A DNA stretch of 64,000 nucleotides from Paraflavitalea soli (GTDB taxonomy: Bacteria > Bacteroidota > Bacteroidia > Chitinophagales > Chitinophagaceae): contig NZ_CP032157.1 in assembly GCF_003555545.1 (NCBI RefSeq), forward strand, positions 3,786,546 through 3,850,545, written 5' to 3'. Each line of letters begins with the position of its first letter. Within the stretch, counting starts at the first letter, position 1. Under the pieces are notes generated by a model, which was given only the letters and a program-made list of their open reading frames with translations, was not told the DNA's origin and ran no database searches. Positions 9,076-18,076 of this stretch are shown piece by piece. Made by a program: the position numbers and the translations under genes.

Positions 9076-9861
9076 CTATTCAGGTGTAATGAGATAGTAT
9101 ACACAGGTCGTTACAAAATTGCGCAGCCAGGGAATATGCCTGATAACCCCCAACTGTTTGCGGGCCTTCCATCCAAATTTATATTCATAGATCGGATTGA
9201 TCAGGTAATGTCTGCTTAAACTTATCTTATACCCGGTCTTTTTAGCAATTCTTTCAAACTTTTCGATAGAGATACGGGTATCCCTTATTTCCAGCAGAGC
9301 CTCTACCGGCTCTCCATTGCGCTTTAAAATATAGCTGTACAGGCTACGCGGTAACAGGTGGTACCAGGGCAATTTGCTCAGCCATTTTCCTTTGCACATC
9401 TGCTGGTGACCTCCAAATGGCATTTTCCAGGGAGGGAATCCAAAGAAGATGCAACCGGAAGGATTCAACAGGCGTTTCATTTCGGCTATCAGCTTTGGCT
9501 GATCGTGAATATGCTCAATAACATCTTTCAGGATGATGATGTCAAACTTTCCGCCCAGCTCCCTTTCTACATCTACCTTATAAATGTCTTTGTCGATGTA
9601 TATTACCTTGCCTGCATCGAGGTATTCTTTGGTCCATGCTGCTGCATTTACCAGACGTGGAGAATCAAGCTCTACCCCTACGCCCGTGCAACCTTTTTCC
9701 AGGAAAGCCAACAGTACGCCTGCTTCGCCACAGCCGATTTCCAATACCCGCTGTCCCGGTTTGATCGGAAACCGCTCCTCTATAAAGGGTATGACAAAAC
9801 GCTCAGCATTATCGCGCTGGATATCGAAATATCGTTTCCGGTCGGCATGAAATTCAAACAT
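9076..9861 (-). CDS. Class I SAM-dependent methyltransferase
   Basis: A 261-residue Rossmann-fold methyltransferase. Motif I, VLEIGCGEAGVLLAF (about 39-53), binds S-adenosylmethionine. The acidic residue at the end of strand 2 is in GVELDSPRL, and the motif IV region reads DIIILKDVIEHIHD. The Methyltransf_11/23 pattern is common to enzymes acting on small molecules, lipids or sugars, so the substrate is open. The C-terminal part is rich in Trp, Tyr and basic residues and could contact membrane. It is the second gene of the parE operon, 44 bases after parE. Confidence 0.85.
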   Translation of the reverse strand: MFEFHADRKRYFDIQRDNAERFVIPFIEERFPIKPGQRVLEIGCGEAGVLLAFLEKGCTGVGVELDSPRLVNAAAWTKEYLDAGKVIYIDKDIYKVDVERELGGKFDIIILKDVIEHIHDQPKLIAEMKRLLNPSGCIFFGFPPWKMPFGGHQQMCKGKWLSKLPWYHLLPRSLYSYILKRNGEPVEALLEIRDTRISIEKFERIAKKTGYKISLSRHYLINPIYEYKFGWKARKQLGVIRHIPWLRNFVTTCVYYLITPE

Positions 9862-9905
9862 AGATAGGGCAAATGCTTCTGATTAATGTCAACTCCTGTT
9901 CATCA

Positions 9906-11813
9906 TTACGCTTTCTTTTCTTCTTCCTCCTCTACCAGGTCCAGCTCTACTTTCAGGTTGTCGATGATAAACTCCTGGCGTTCCTGGGTGTTCTTACCCA
10001 TATAGTATTCCAGCAGCTGCTGAATGTGCTCGCCATGCTCAATAATAACTGGCTCTTTGCGCATTTCCGGGCCAATAAAGCGTGCAAACTCATCGGGCGA
10101 GATCTCACCCAATCCTTTAAAGCGGGTGATCTCTGGCTTACCGCCCAGTTTCTTGATAGCGGCTTGCTTTTCACCCTCATCGTAGCAATAAATGGTTTCC
10201 TGTTTGTTGCGTACACGGAACAGCGGCGTTTCCAGGATGTATACGTGCTGGTTCTTTACCAGGTCGGGGAAGAACTGGAGAAAGAAGGTCATGAGCAATA
10301 ACCGGATGTGCATACCATCCACATCAGCATCGGTAGCTATTACAATATTGTTATAACGCAATCCCTCGTATCCTTCTTCAATATTAAGGGCATGCTGCAA
10401 GAGGTTGAACTCCTCATTCTCATACACCACTTTTTTGGTAAGCCCAAAACAGTTGAGTGGCTTACCACGCAAGCTGAATACCGCCTGCGTTTCTACCTGG
10501 CGGGCCTTGGTGATAGAGCCACTGGCCGAGTCACCTTCGGTAATGAAAATGGTACTTTCCTTTTGCTTTTCTATGATGTTGTCTTTGTCCTTACCGGTAG
10601 CTTCATCATTGAGGTGAAAGCGGCAATCACGCAGCTTGCGGTTGTGCATATTGGCTTTCTTGGCACGCTCATTGGCCAGTTTCTTGATACCTGCCAGCTC
10701 TTTGCGCTCCCGCTCACTTTGCTCAATACGCTTCTTTAATGATTCGGCTGTAGTAGGATTCCGGTGCAGAAAATTGTCCAGTTCCTTGGAAAGGAAGTCG
10801 GCTACAAAGTTCCGCATGGTAGGTCCGCCATCATATACTACCTGTGAGCCCAGTTTCGTTTTTGTCTGGCTCTCAAACACCGGCTCCTGCACACGTACAG
10901 ATACCGCCGCACAGATGCTGGCACGGATATCGGCCGCATCATAATCCTTCTTATAAAAATCGCGGATGGTCTTGACATATCCTTCCCGGAAGGCGGCCAG
11001 GTGGGTACCTCCCTGGGTAGTGTATTGCCCGTTTACAAATGAATAATACTCTTCCCCGTATTGGTTCTCGTGGGTAATGGCTACTTCGATATCTTCTCCC
11101 TTGAGGTGGATAACGGGATAGCGCAATTCATCTTCATTGGTTTTTCGCTGCAACAGGTCGAGCAAACCATTCTTACTCACATATTTCTTGCCATTGAGGT
11201 TAATGACCAGTCCGGCATTGAGGTAACAGTAATTCCACAACTGGCCGTCGAGGTACTCATGGATGTAATGAAAGTTCTTGAATACGGTATCATCGGGTAT
11301 GAACTCCACCCTGGTACCATTCTCTTCGGAAGATTTGGTTTCCTTGTGTTCTTTGGTCAATACGCCCCGTTCAAATTCAGCGGTCTTTTCTTTGCCCTCC
11401 CGGTAGGCGGTTACTTTGAAATAGGTACTTAAGGCATTGACGGCCTTGGTACCTACTCCGTTCAAGCCCACGCTTTTCTGGAAAGCCTTGCTGTCATATT
11501 TAGCGCCTGTATTGATCTTGCTCACCACATCCACCACCTTACCAAGAGGAATGCCGCGGCCATAGTCGCGTATGGTAACGGTTTTACCTTCAATGGTAAT
11601 GTCGACGTGCTTACCATAACCCATGGTATGCTCATCAATACAGTTATCAATCACTTCTTTTATTAATACGTAGATACCGTCGTCGGGACTACTGCCATCG
11701 CCCAGTTTTCCGATATACATACCAGGGCGCAGGCGGATATGCTCCCGCCAGTCAAGACTACGTATCGATTCTTCATTGTAATCAAACAGGTTGCTGTCTT
11801 TTTCTTTTGCCAT
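9906..11813 (-). CDS. parE: DNA topoisomerase IV subunit B
   Basis: ATPase subunit of topoisomerase IV, 635 residues. The start chosen is ATG 11813 ([16 protein letters not shown]); ATG 11819 gives two more residues and has a purine-rich GGGGAG stretch just before it, while the ATG at 11846 adds a non-conserved leader. The GHKL ATPase region shows [19 protein letters not shown] and DYGRGIP; the TOPRIM domain has EGDSASGS (about 425) and [15 protein letters not shown] (about 490). The length is short, as in ParE, without the insertion of enterobacterial GyrB. First gene of the operon that ends with parC. Confidence 0.93.
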   Translation of the reverse strand: MAKEKDSNLFDYNEESIRSLDWREHIRLRPGMYIGKLGDGSSPDDGIYVLIKEVIDNCIDEHTMGYGKHVDITIEGKTVTIRDYGRGIPLGKVVDVVSKINTGAKYDSKAFQKSVGLNGVGTKAVNALSTYFKVTAYREGKEKTAEFERGVLTKEHKETKSSEENGTRVEFIPDDTVFKNFHYIHEYLDGQLWNYCYLNAGLVINLNGKKYVSKNGLLDLLQRKTNEDELRYPVIHLKGEDIEVAITHENQYGEEYYSFVNGQYTTQGGTHLAAFREGYVKTIRDFYKKDYDAADIRASICAAVSVRVQEPVFESQTKTKLGSQVVYDGGPTMRNFVADFLSKELDNFLHRNPTTAESLKKRIEQSERERKELAGIKKLANERAKKANMHNRKLRDCRFHLNDEATGKDKDNIIEKQKESTIFITEGDSASGSITKARQVETQAVFSLRGKPLNCFGLTKKVVYENEEFNLLQHALNIEEGYEGLRYNNIVIATDADVDGMHIRLLLMTFFLQFFPDLVKNQHVYILETPLFRVRNKQETIYCYDEGEKQAAIKKLGGKPEITRFKGLGEISPDEFARFIGPEMRKEPVIIEHGEHIQQLLEYYMGKNTQERQEFIIDNLKVELDLVEEEEEKKA

Positions 11814-12051
11814 ATCCATTCTCCCCGCCAGGTGAAGGGGGATCATTTTTTTAATGTTATCAATCTAAGGTTCTCTATACAATATTGGTTATCAACAGAT
11901 TTAGCGCCCGTTATTGGCGTGGCCCAATTCCTGGTAAAAGTAAGCCGGAGGCTTGATCTTCCAGGCAATAAACTACTAAATACCAGAAAAAACAACAGGT
12001 AACCGGTTCATTTTTTGAGCAGGCCGGAGCCTGCCCCTTTTCCGGAACGGG

Positions 12052-12059
12052 CAAATATA
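12052..12059 (-). promoter_or_regulatory. Possible -7 element for the parE operon
   Basis: TATATTTG on the minus strand matches TAnnTTTG exactly. A TTG lies upstream but at only 14 bases, shorter than usual, so the call is tentative. Confidence 0.3.
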
Positions 12060-12227
12060 GCAAAAGCGCATCACAAGGTGTTTCCCGGAAATATTAACGA
12101 TTTGTGGAAAAAAGAGGTTGATGATGAACTAATTACAATAGAATCGACCCATTCCGGTCCGGAGCCGCTTTGGCAAGCTCCCTGTGACAGCTTAATTCAG
12201 CGAGATTAATTCTCCCGGTCAGGTCAA

Positions 12228-12270
12228 TAAAAAACCCGGTTCCTCCAAAGGACGACCGGGCTGGTTTTTA
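12228..12270 (-). terminator. Rho-independent terminator of the M43-type metalloprotease gene
   Basis: On the minus strand CCCGGT-cg-TCCT / AGGA-ACCGGG forms a two-part stem around TTGG, followed by six T. It lies 18 bases beyond the stop codon at 12289. Confidence 0.75.
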
Positions 12271-12288
12271 TTCTACACAAATAACCGA

Positions 12289-14445
12289 TTACTTGTTTTT
12301 GATCACTTTCTGCACTACTGTCCGGTCGGTGAATACCACCCGCACGGAATACAGGCCATTGGCAAAGGCGCTCAGGTCAAAATCATACCGGGTGGTAGCG
12401 TTGTTATTACCTACGAGCCTTTCGACTACTTTCTGGCCAGCTACGTTGTAAATAGCTATCCCCTTCAGGTTGGTTGGATTGGGGTAAAATTGAACGCTTA
12501 TGGCCCCGCTGGTGGGATTGGGAGTTACCAGCACCCCTTTGGCCCTCAGGTTGGGATTGATGGAAACTTTATAGACATTGATATCATCGAGGTAGATATT
12601 GTTCTCATATTCCGAACTATTCAAAAATGCCAGCATAATGGGACCGGCGCCTACATAGCCTGTAAGGTCCACAGAATCTTTGCGCCATTCTGTAGAGGCA
12701 GGCACAAAGGATTGGGTGGTAGCGGTTTTGCGGGTAATGAGTGAATTGCCCCATTTTTTATAGAGACTGGTATAGGTATTACCACAATCGGTACTGACCA
12801 GCACCTGCAAGGTATCCCATACATTGCCGGGAGTGGAAGGATCGGTTTGTACAGCCGCCGCTACCTGGAAGGTAAGGAACGCAGAATCGGCGGTACCAAT
12901 ATTTACCAGCGGCAGGCGCAGGTAATCTTTAGGGCCATTCTGTTCATACTGCAGGTTACGCATCACTACGGAAGCATTGCCGGTTTTGGCCACGCCGGTT
13001 ACTCTTTCCCAGGTCAGGTAGCTATCGGGGTTCAGTATATCCCAGCCTTGCGGAGGATAGGTGCTGCCTTCAAAACCCTCGGTAAGGGGTGGATCGACCG
13101 GGGGATAATATTCAAAAGAAGTTGCCAGCGTATCGTTGGTAAGCTCGCCATCCACGGTACCGTTGGGATCGGCCACATATATTTTAAGGGTGTGCTTGCC
13201 GGCCACAGCAGTAAGGTTATTGAGGGTCACATTCATAGTGGCGCGGCTGGCCAGTGAGCCGGTCCATTGGGTGCGCACGGGCACGCCGCCATCTATAGCA
13301 GCATAAATATTAGCAGAGGTGAGGGTCTGCAACCCGAGGTTACGCAAAGTAATGGACGGCGCAAAAGAGGCATTACAAATACGGGAAACAGGTGCGTTGA
13401 TGCTGCGCAGAGCAGCATTGACATTTTTGAGCACTACGGGGTCGGCGCCGTTGGAAGTAAGGAGTGAAGCCCGGTAGGTGGCAACAGCACTTTCCATGCG
13501 GGTGGCCTGCTGCCGTGTAAACATCACCATGCAGGCATCATCCGTATAATCCATATAATTCTGGTACATAATGCCCGGAGCAACCGGAGAACAGGCGTCG
13601 GTCACCACGCCACTGGGGCAACCGCCCGTCTTATCTGTCTGGTTGGGCGTATCATTCACATCATCTGAGCCGGAACAGGCGCCGCCGTCATCGCCCCAGA
13701 TATGGTAGAGGAAAAAGTAGTGACCGGTTTCATGGGTAAGGGTGCGGCCCTTATTATAAGGAGCAGCGCTGCCGCCCGGAAGACTGCTGTACAATACCAC
13801 CACGCCTTGCTCGGCCGCTACGCTTCCCTGGGGAAAAGTGGCATAACCCAGAATGCCGCCAGAGATATTGGTAACCCATATATTGAGATAGCGGGCAGGG
13901 TCCCAGGCATCTGCACCTCCGGAGGAGGCATATTTAAGGGTATTATCGGTATAAGCATAAGAAGCACGGGTGGTTACATACCGGTTGATGCCGGTAGTAG
14001 GCTCATCGTTTGGCGTGCGCTGGGCCATTTTGAACTGGATCTTTGCTTTTCCAAACAGGGGCTTGAAAGCGGCCGGTATTTTGGTAGAATCTGAATTCAG
14101 CCCGGCAAAGTCAATATTGAGGGTATCGAGCTGTGCCTGTATCTGGGCATCTGATACCAGGTTGGGATTTTGCAATACAATATGAAATACGATGGGTACA
14201 TAAACGGGCTCGGCCTCTTCTTTCAGGGCCGTCTGAGGCTGGGTGAGGCGCAAAGCTGCCGCCTGGCGCATTTCCTGGACTGATCGTTCAAAATTGACTT
14301 TTAAAGCGGGATTGCGTTCTAAGTTATTTTGAAGCAGCTCTACCGTTGCGCAACGGTCAACGTTTTGCTTTTGCTGGGCAATGCCGGTACAATAAACCAG
14401 CAATAAAAATACGGTAGGCAGTAAGGATCGGTTGGCGGCCAACAT
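12289..14445 (-). CDS. Secreted M43 (pappalysin-type) zinc metalloprotease with T9SS sorting domain
   Basis: A 718-residue extracellular protease. The signal peptide ends near YCTGIAQQ. The metzincin zinc site is complete: HETGHYFFLYH with H238, E239, H242 and H248 in HExxHxxxxxH spacing. The Met-turn expected in the family would be around VAPGIMYQNYMDY (about 300). After the catalytic domain come CARDB-like beta-sandwich sequence (about 345-445), a jelly-roll-like domain (about 455-630) and a C-terminal sorting domain (VTPNPTSGAISVQFYPNPTN, ending in VVQKVIKNK), which directs export by the type IX system. It has its own terminator and is likely monocistronic. Confidence 0.9.
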   Translation of the reverse strand: MLAANRSLLPTVFLLLVYCTGIAQQKQNVDRCATVELLQNNLERNPALKVNFERSVQEMRQAAALRLTQPQTALKEEAEPVYVPIVFHIVLQNPNLVSDAQIQAQLDTLNIDFAGLNSDSTKIPAAFKPLFGKAKIQFKMAQRTPNDEPTTGINRYVTTRASYAYTDNTLKYASSGGADAWDPARYLNIWVTNISGGILGYATFPQGSVAAEQGVVVLYSSLPGGSAAPYNKGRTLTHETGHYFFLYHIWGDDGGACSGSDDVNDTPNQTDKTGGCPSGVVTDACSPVAPGIMYQNYMDYTDDACMVMFTRQQATRMESAVATYRASLLTSNGADPVVLKNVNAALRSINAPVSRICNASFAPSITLRNLGLQTLTSANIYAAIDGGVPVRTQWTGSLASRATMNVTLNNLTAVAGKHTLKIYVADPNGTVDGELTNDTLATSFEYYPPVDPPLTEGFEGSTYPPQGWDILNPDSYLTWERVTGVAKTGNASVVMRNLQYEQNGPKDYLRLPLVNIGTADSAFLTFQVAAAVQTDPSTPGNVWDTLQVLVSTDCGNTYTSLYKKWGNSLITRKTATTQSFVPASTEWRKDSVDLTGYVGAGPIMLAFLNSSEYENNIYLDDINVYKVSINPNLRAKGVLVTPNPTSGAISVQFYPNPTNLKGIAIYNVAGQKVVERLVGNNNATTRYDFDLSAFANGLYSVRVVFTDRTVVQKVIKNK

Positions 14446-14582
14446 GCTGTAAATGTTTATTATGACTACGTATGTTGATTCAAAACTGTTGGTTGCCGGG
14501 GCGTAAAATAGAGGGATTGAGGTATTTTATCTGCCAACCTGCCTTTTTAAGGCACCAGTTTCTACCCCCAAATTACTGAAAT

Positions 14583-14615
14583 AAAAAAACCTCACCGTAT
14601 AAATAACGGTGAGGC
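14583..14615 (-). terminator. Rho-independent terminator of the 14638-15024 gene
   Basis: CCTCACCGT and ACGGTGAGG form a perfect 9-bp stem around a 7-base loop, followed on the minus strand by a run of seven T. It lies about 20 bases beyond the gene. Confidence 0.8.
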
Positions 14616-14637
14616 GGCAAAATACATCGGTAAAAGG

Positions 14638-15024
14638 TTACTGGCCTATTTCCTTGACCTGGACGGTTTCCACGATATTGGTATCAATGGTAAATGTTTT
14701 GCTGCATTGTTGTTTTCTATTGCCCAATATAAAGCGGATGGTATGGCCTGCAGCCCGCGGGATACGGATGCGGCGAATACTGCTGATCTCATTATGATAC
14801 TCACGATAGATATCATCCCCTGCTTCGTTGCGAATGGAAAACACTGTTTTGGGGATCACTTTCTCAGCTTTCACGGTAAAGAGGAGAAATTCACCTTCCA
14901 CACCCAGGTATACTACTTCCAGGCTTGGCTTTTCAACAGGTTCTGTTGAAGTACAGCCACCGGTGGCACTTACAGAGGAGATCAATAACAAAGTGGAAAC
15001 GATGATAAGGCATATACTTTTCAT
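14638..15024 (-). CDS. Small secreted protein or lipoprotein of unknown function
   Basis: A 128-residue protein with an N-terminal signal sequence (MKSICLIIVSTLLLISSVSA). A Cys follows at residue 24 (TGGC), a poor lipobox, so lipidation is uncertain. The mature part has alternating hydrophobic residues typical of a small beta-sandwich (LEVVYLGVEGEFLLFTVKAEK, then KTVFSIRNEAGDDIY). No enzyme motif is visible. The clear terminator after it supports it as a real transcription unit. The short length leaves some doubt about function but not much about coding. Confidence 0.65.
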   Translation of the reverse strand: MKSICLIIVSTLLLISSVSATGGCTSTEPVEKPSLEVVYLGVEGEFLLFTVKAEKVIPKTVFSIRNEAGDDIYREYHNEISSIRRIRIPRAAGHTIRFILGNRKQQCSKTFTIDTNIVETVQVKEIGQ

Positions 15025-15597
15025 AGTCTGAAAATTGGTTTACGAACTTGTTTTGTTTTTGTCGCCGCAAAGTTGCAACTGTTATATTACCTCCATATGA
15101 CCGAAGGTTTAAGGGAATGTTATATCGCGGAATATGCGGATCAGGTGGAGTACGCGGATCAGCTGGACTATGAATACCCGTATCCGAATGCCGGAACAGG
15201 CCCGCCAAAAATTAAAATGTATTTAATGAAATACGGTTTAGCACCCGCTGTATCAGTCTACCTATACCATATGCTTTACGCATACGTTGGAGCTGATGTA
15301 CTTCTATTCAATGAACTACGGAGGCTAACAAAAATAAATTATCAATCAGCCAGTGTAGATTTTTTTGCTCACCAACTATACAACAAAAAATCGCCGGCTA
15401 TTAAAACAATCGTGCCATGAAAGAGGCTACCGTGGCTTATAGCCGAAAAAGACTTGTTAATTTATTTTTTATCAATTGAAAAAGATTATGGCATAGTACT
15501 TGTCTACACTATCGTAACTCCGACAAACCAATATAACCGCAGGAATCATTTAGTCTTATTTAGTAACCATTTTTATTAACCTATAATTTTTCGTTGT
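15025..15597. other. Intergenic region with short local repeats
   Basis: About 570 bases without a convincing gene. An open frame on the plus strand (15073-15420) has odd composition and is partly made of a local tandem repeat (GCGGATCAGGTGGAG / GCGGATCAGCTGGAC, around 15135-15170), so I do not call it. Bases 15476-15502 hold a TTG and a TAGTACTTG-like sequence with a spacer of 15, a weak promoter candidate for the gene at 15598. Confidence 0.4.
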
Positions 15598-15921
15598 ATG
15601 AAAAGCATCAAGTCAAGATTGGTGGGATTGAGCATTGTTGCCGCCACTGCAGGATTATTCGCCTTCCAGGCTGTTCAAACAGGTTCAGTGAAAGGTACTG
15701 TATCACCCGCTGATGGCGGTGTACGTGCATGGGCCCTGTCTGGCACGGATACGCTGAAAGCGACTATCGATAAAGGCGCATTTGAAATTACCGGTGCAAA
15801 AGCTGGTACTTATCGTGTGATCATTGAGGCAAAACCGCCTTATAAGAATGCAGCCAAAGATGGTGTAACAGTAGTAGACGGACAACCTACAGATATAGGC
15901 GAAATCAAACTGGAACAATAG
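15598..15921 (+). CDS. Small secreted carboxypeptidase-regulatory-like protein
   Basis: A 107-residue protein: a signal peptide (MKSIKSRLVGLSIVAATAGLFAFQAVQ) and one beta-sandwich of the carboxypeptidase-regulatory or SpaA/prealbumin type (SVKGTVSPADGGVRAWALSG ... GAFEITGAKAGTYRVIIEAKPPYK ... VDGQPTDIGEIKLEQ). The pattern GxV-ADGG-V-G-Y-V-V-G-I-L is the usual one for these domains. A stand-alone domain of this kind probably works as a periplasmic or surface structural module; no catalytic residues are present. A strong terminator follows 30 bases later, so it is monocistronic. Confidence 0.8.
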   Translation: MKSIKSRLVGLSIVAATAGLFAFQAVQTGSVKGTVSPADGGVRAWALSGTDTLKATIDKGAFEITGAKAGTYRVIIEAKPPYKNAAKDGVTVVDGQPTDIGEIKLEQ

Positions 15922-15951
15922 TCTATACACTATAGTCATTGATCCTCATTC

Positions 15952-16004
15952 AAAGCACGCCACGGACAGGAGTTATATCCTGTGACCGTGGTGTGCTTTT
16001 TTAT
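15952..16004 (+). terminator. Strong Rho-independent terminator
   Basis: AAAGCAC-G-CCACGG...CCGTGG-T-GTGCTTT forms a long stem with an inner CAGGA/TCCTG pair, followed by six T. It ends the small secreted protein gene. Confidence 0.85.
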
Positions 16005-16008
16005 ACCC

Positions 16009-16016
16009 TATCTTTG
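16009..16016 (+). promoter_or_regulatory. Probable -7 promoter element of the double ABC ATPase gene
   Basis: TATCTTTG matches TAnnTTTG exactly and overlaps the end of the upstream terminator. No clear TTG at the -33 position. Transcription would begin about 17 bases before the ATG at 16040. Confidence 0.45.
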
Positions 16017-16039
16017 CGGCAGATCTTAAGCAAGGATAT

Positions 16040-17494
16040 ATGGCGGATATTTTATTACAATTGGAACAGGTAGCTGTACAGCTCGGCGCACAAAAGGTTT
16101 TAGAAAATATTAATCTAACTATTTATAAAGGGCAGCAATGGGCCGTCACCGGTCAATCGGGCAGCGGCAAAACAGTGCTGGCACATACCCTGGCCGGCAG
16201 GCATTTCTTCAGCGGCCATATCAGCGCCTCTTTCGATACACCGGAAACATTTCACCAGTCTATTGTAGTGGTAGAACAACAACACCGGTTTAAAGACCTT
16301 ACCAACCGCAGTGATTTCTATTACCAGCAACGCTTCAACTCCTTCGATGCAGAACAAACAGCCACCGTAGCACAGGAGCTGGCCAACTACATCACACCCG
16401 CCAACCAGGCAACAGCCACGCAATGGATATCCATGCTGCAGATCGACAGCCTGCTGGAAGAGCCATTGATACAACTTTCCAACGGAGAGAATAAAAGGCT
16501 ACAACTCACCATTGCTTTATTACAGGAACCCAAACTGCTGGTGCTGGACAATCCCTTTGTTGGATTGGATGTAAACGGCCGGGCCATACTCAATACTATT
16601 CTTGAAAAGATCAGCAGTTCAGGTATCACCCTATTACTGATCACCACTCCCGATCAATTACCGCCCTGCATTACCCATGTAGCTACTTTACAAAAAGGCG
16701 TACTGACGCAGGCTGTTCCCGCAGCACAATACCAGCCGCCCGCCCCTGAAAAGCTGTCACTACCCATCACCGCTGGCTTACAGGCATTGGCCGGCGCGCC
16801 GGAAGCTGATTTTATGACCGCCATCCGAATGGCAGATGTAACCATACAATACGAAGGAAAATATATTCTTCACCATATAAACTGGGAAGTAAAGCGGGGT
16901 GAACATTGGAGTGTTTCAGGTCCTAATGGGGCGGGCAAGTCTACCCTATTGAGTCTCATTACCGGCGATAACCCACAGGCCTATGCCAATGAGATATACC
17001 TGTTTGACAAACGACGCGGCAGCGGGGAAAGCATTTGGGATATCAAGAAAAAGATAGGATACGTATCGCCTGAGATGCATCTTTACTTTGATTATACAGC
17101 CACCTGTTTTCAGGCCATTGCTTCCGGCTTATTTGATACGATTGGCCTGTTCCGCACGCTGAATGCAGAGCAGGAAGAGCTGGTCAATCAATGGATGAAG
17201 GTTATGCAGCTGGATAAAAAAGCGCATCATGGCTTATCAAGGTTATCAGCAGGCGAACAAAGACTCACGTTGCTGGCAAGGGCGCTGATCAAAAATCCAG
17301 CCCTGCTGATCCTGGATGAACCCTGCCAGGGGCTGGATGCTGCGCACACCGAACTATTCCGTCACCTGGTGGATACCATTTGCGCGCAATCCTCTACCAC
17401 CCTGGTATATGTAAGTCATTACCGGGCAGAGATACCTTCTTGTGTCAATAAATTCCTGGCGCTGGAGAAAGGCAAAGGCACCATTACCGTGTGA
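16040..17494 (+). CDS. ATP-binding protein with two ABC domains (ModF-like)
   Basis: A 484-residue soluble protein made of two ABC ATPase domains in tandem. Domain 1: Walker A GQSGSGKT (about 38-45), signature LSNGENKR (about 151), Walker B LLVLDNP. Domain 2: Walker A GPNGAGKST (about 293), signature LSAGEQRL (about 411), Walker B ALLILDEP followed by the CQGLDAAH D-loop. The arrangement and the weakly conserved first signature resemble ModF/PhrA proteins, whose role (molybdate-linked or otherwise) is poorly established. No permease gene is adjacent, so it is not shown to be part of a transporter. Confidence 0.88.
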   Translation: MADILLQLEQVAVQLGAQKVLENINLTIYKGQQWAVTGQSGSGKTVLAHTLAGRHFFSGHISASFDTPETFHQSIVVVEQQHRFKDLTNRSDFYYQQRFNSFDAEQTATVAQELANYITPANQATATQWISMLQIDSLLEEPLIQLSNGENKRLQLTIALLQEPKLLVLDNPFVGLDVNGRAILNTILEKISSSGITLLLITTPDQLPPCITHVATLQKGVLTQAVPAAQYQPPAPEKLSLPITAGLQALAGAPEADFMTAIRMADVTIQYEGKYILHHINWEVKRGEHWSVSGPNGAGKSTLLSLITGDNPQAYANEIYLFDKRRGSGESIWDIKKKIGYVSPEMHLYFDYTATCFQAIASGLFDTIGLFRTLNAEQEELVNQWMKVMQLDKKAHHGLSRLSAGEQRLTLLARALIKNPALLILDEPCQGLDAAHTELFRHLVDTICAQSSTTLVYVSHYRAEIPSCVNKFLALEKGKGTITV

Positions 17495-17512
17495 TCAACG
17501 ATTGGCGCCAGC

Positions 17513-18076
17513 TTATTTGAGTGCAGGCAGCCTGGCGCCCCTGGTCAGACCCCAATGGGGATGATAGGTTTTTCCGGATGTGCCGTTACCCATATATAAC
17601 CTAATTCCTGTTTGGTATCTTTTATTAAAGGCAGGATAGCCTAACTAAAAGGCACAAGCTGTAGGGGAAAAATGGTTGGCCCAGGCAGCAAAACCTTTAT
17701 TCAACTCTTCAATGGTACCCTCCGATGCATCATTGATAAAGATGAGATCGCCCTTGCCCCGGTATACGGGTGGCATATAATCGGGATTATAATGACGAAG
17801 GAATAAACGATAGGCAGGACGGTGTGATTTCATCTGCGCATCCCAGACGGCCGCTGCAGAGTCTGTCGCTTTCCCGAAATACTCCAGCTCAATGCCCAGC
17901 CCGGCAATACAGGAATGGTGTTTGAACTTCTTCAGCCAGGTATCGATCGCAGCAGGGATATCTGTGGCGGCGATGCCTTTCTTTGCATTGGCTTTGAAGG
18001 GAAATATCTCCAGGAATATTTTCACGCCCAGGCGATTCGCTATTGAGCGAATTCCACCAAAAGATACTGGATATTT
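17513..18076 (-). pseudogene. Decayed gene of unknown family, coding pieces in several frames
   Basis: Directly after the TAA of the hydrolase gene, and in the same frame, an open stretch reads KYPVSFGGIRSIANRLGVKI and continues through FLEIFPFKANAKK, GIELEYFGKATDS and FRHYNPDYMPPVYRGKGDL-like sequence to a stop at 17645-17647. It has no ATG; the first possible start is GTG 18025. Beyond that stop, a frame +1 piece reads AILPLIKDTKQELGYIWVTA, and a third frame continues GKTYHPHWGLTRGARLPALK to a TAA at 17513-17515. Protein-like text moving across frames, no start codon and an apparent internal deletion point to a truncated, frameshifted remnant. I cannot name the family. A readthrough extension of the hydrolase is a less likely alternative. 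Confidence 0.5.

Larger units (their letters stand above)
11814..12288. other. Intergenic region upstream of parE
   Basis: About 475 bases with no supported gene. A possible -7 element TATATTTG is present on the minus strand at 12052-12059, implying a parE leader of over 200 bases. Within that leader a small hairpin (GCAGGC paired with GCCTGC, near 12020-12035) is followed on the minus strand by a run of A. The right end holds the terminator of the neighbouring metalloprotease gene. Confidence 0.45.

Noticed and set aside
15073-15420. 115-codon plus-strand open frame
   Set aside because: Composition is odd (Tyr-rich, built partly from a local DNA repeat), and no signal peptide or family pattern is visible. 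Probably chance in intergenic DNA.
17504-17539. Inverted repeat GGCGCCAG/CTGGCGCC after the double ABC ATPase gene as a terminator
   Set aside because: No T-run follows, and one arm is inside the pseudogene's coding tail.
17504-17544. GC-rich sequence GGGGCGCCAGGCTGCC resembling GGGGCGCCAGCTGCCC near 36491 (possible dispersed repeat)
   Set aside because: The first lies in the coding sequence of the decayed gene (encoding RGARLP), and the match is short and gapped, so chance is likely.
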